Assembly: GCA_021414365.1 (NCBI GenBank) | Contig: JAIOOR010000007.1 | Location: 61,465-125,464 of the forward strand | DNA length: 64,000 nt | Source of the DNA: Nitrosarchaeum sp. | GTDB taxonomy: Archaea; Thermoproteota; Nitrososphaeria; Nitrososphaerales; Nitrosopumilaceae | Direction: 5' to 3' | Shown: positions 63,650 through 64,000 of the stretch, in pieces | How the letters are laid out: each line of letters starts with the position of its first letter | Position numbering within the stretch: the stretch's first letter is position 1 | The notes under the pieces: generated by a model | Database searches by the model: none | Seen by the model: the letters and a program-made list of their open reading frames with translations, nothing else | Told to the model about the DNA's origin: nothing | Position numbers and translations under genes: made by a program

Positions 63650-64000
63650 ATGTCTTATTCTATTAATACTAATTCCAAAATGAATCCCATGCTAAATCTC
63701 AAATATTTGATTATCCTTGTATCATTTCTCTTTATTTCTGTTTTAATGTATGTTGAATTAGTATATGCAGAACCTGTCTTTGATTTTTCTTTTGGAATCT
63801 CAGGTACTGGAAATGGTCAGTTCAGATTACCCGAAGATGTAGCGCTTGACTCATCAGGTAACATCTATGTTGCAGATACAAACAACAACCGAATCCAAAA
63901 GTTTGACTCATCAGGTACATACGTATCAAAATTTGGAAGCTCAGGTAACACAGACGGTAAATTCAAGGCACCTAGTGGTATAGCGCTTGACTCATCCGGC
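63650..64000 (+). CDS. Secreted NHL-repeat protein, 5' part (runs off window)
   Basis: Open to the window edge. From ATG 63650 (a later ATG at 63680 is also possible) there is a membrane or signal helix (YLIILVSFLFISVLMYVELV, cleaved after YAE), then NHL beta-propeller repeats: GNGQFRLPEDVALDSSGNIY, VADTNNNRIQKFDSSG, GKFKAPSGIALDSSG. Repeats are nearly identical at nucleotide level. NHL propellers bind partners at the cell surface. It begins 103 bp after the protease gene; a functional link is possible but unproven. Confidence 0.88.
   Translation, partial: MSYSINTNSKMNPMLNLKYLIILVSFLFISVLMYVELVYAEPVFDFSFGISGTGNGQFRLPEDVALDSSGNIYVADTNNNRIQKFDSSGTYVSKFGSSGNTDGKFKAPSGIALDSSG

Overview
The window reads as a chromosomal segment of a low-GC ammonia-oxidising archaeon of the Nitrosopumilus type (Nitrososphaerota/Thaumarchaeota). 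This is inferred from gene content, because no amo genes or rRNA lie here. Support: archaeal or eukaryote-like information genes (archaeal ProRS with a C-terminal zinc domain, DRG-type GTPase, proteasome beta, deoxyhypusine synthase, MCT-1/PUA protein, TrmI, archaeal-type SAM synthetase), F420 ligase CofE, Thi4, ergothioneine genes, frequent TTG/GTG starts with little leader sequence, and secreted proteins carrying a short tryptophan-rich repeat. I saw no tRNA, rRNA, CRISPR array or insertion sequence.

Layout. 1-5 kb: PAC2-family protein, deoxyhypusine synthase, a double winged-helix regulator overlapping a small membrane protein, then three related secreted proteins (one frame-disrupted). 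5-15 kb: CDGSH protein, inositol-phosphate synthase, SMC, a lone OppF-type ATPase, convergent ergothioneine genes egtD/egtB, and proS. 15-31 kb: metabolism and sulfur handling (SerB, CofE, PHP phosphoesterase, HtrA protease, TusA, cysteine synthase, thioredoxin reductase, Thi4, sulfite reductase plus double rhodanese) with single-domain signalling proteins and an ATP-cone nuclease. 31-44 kb: TPR and CBS proteins, AmrS, SAM synthetase, Pcm, MgtC, Hsp20, UspA, an amino-acid permease, then an accessory patch with a 119-triplet collagen-like protein and small proteins, then the DRG GTPase. 44-58 kb: a histone-H1-like Lys/Arg/Ala protein with a hairpin touching its start codon, HAD phosphatase plus ArgS, TrmI-NnrD-M20 peptidase, DoxX, a proteasome beta lacking Thr1, homoserine dehydrogenase plus PUA protein, MsrB, and a double-length ThyX-like protein.

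58.3-64 kb looks accessory. It has a tyrosine recombinase with an N-terminal HTH, then a membrane sensor histidine kinase, a receiver-only response regulator, and a protein joining a kinase dimerisation/phosphoacceptor segment through one membrane helix to an outside matrixin-type zinc protease, followed by a secreted NHL-repeat protein running off the end. Base composition changes inside the protease gene. This set, a two-component module physically joined to an extracellular protease, is the best candidate for an undescribed system.

Themes: sulfur and redox chemistry (sulfite reductase, rhodanese, TusA, CysK, Thi4 with a donor cysteine, ergothioneine, MsrB, thioredoxin reductase) recurs through the window, and there are many cysteine-rich microproteins of 34-95 residues that probably bind zinc or copper.
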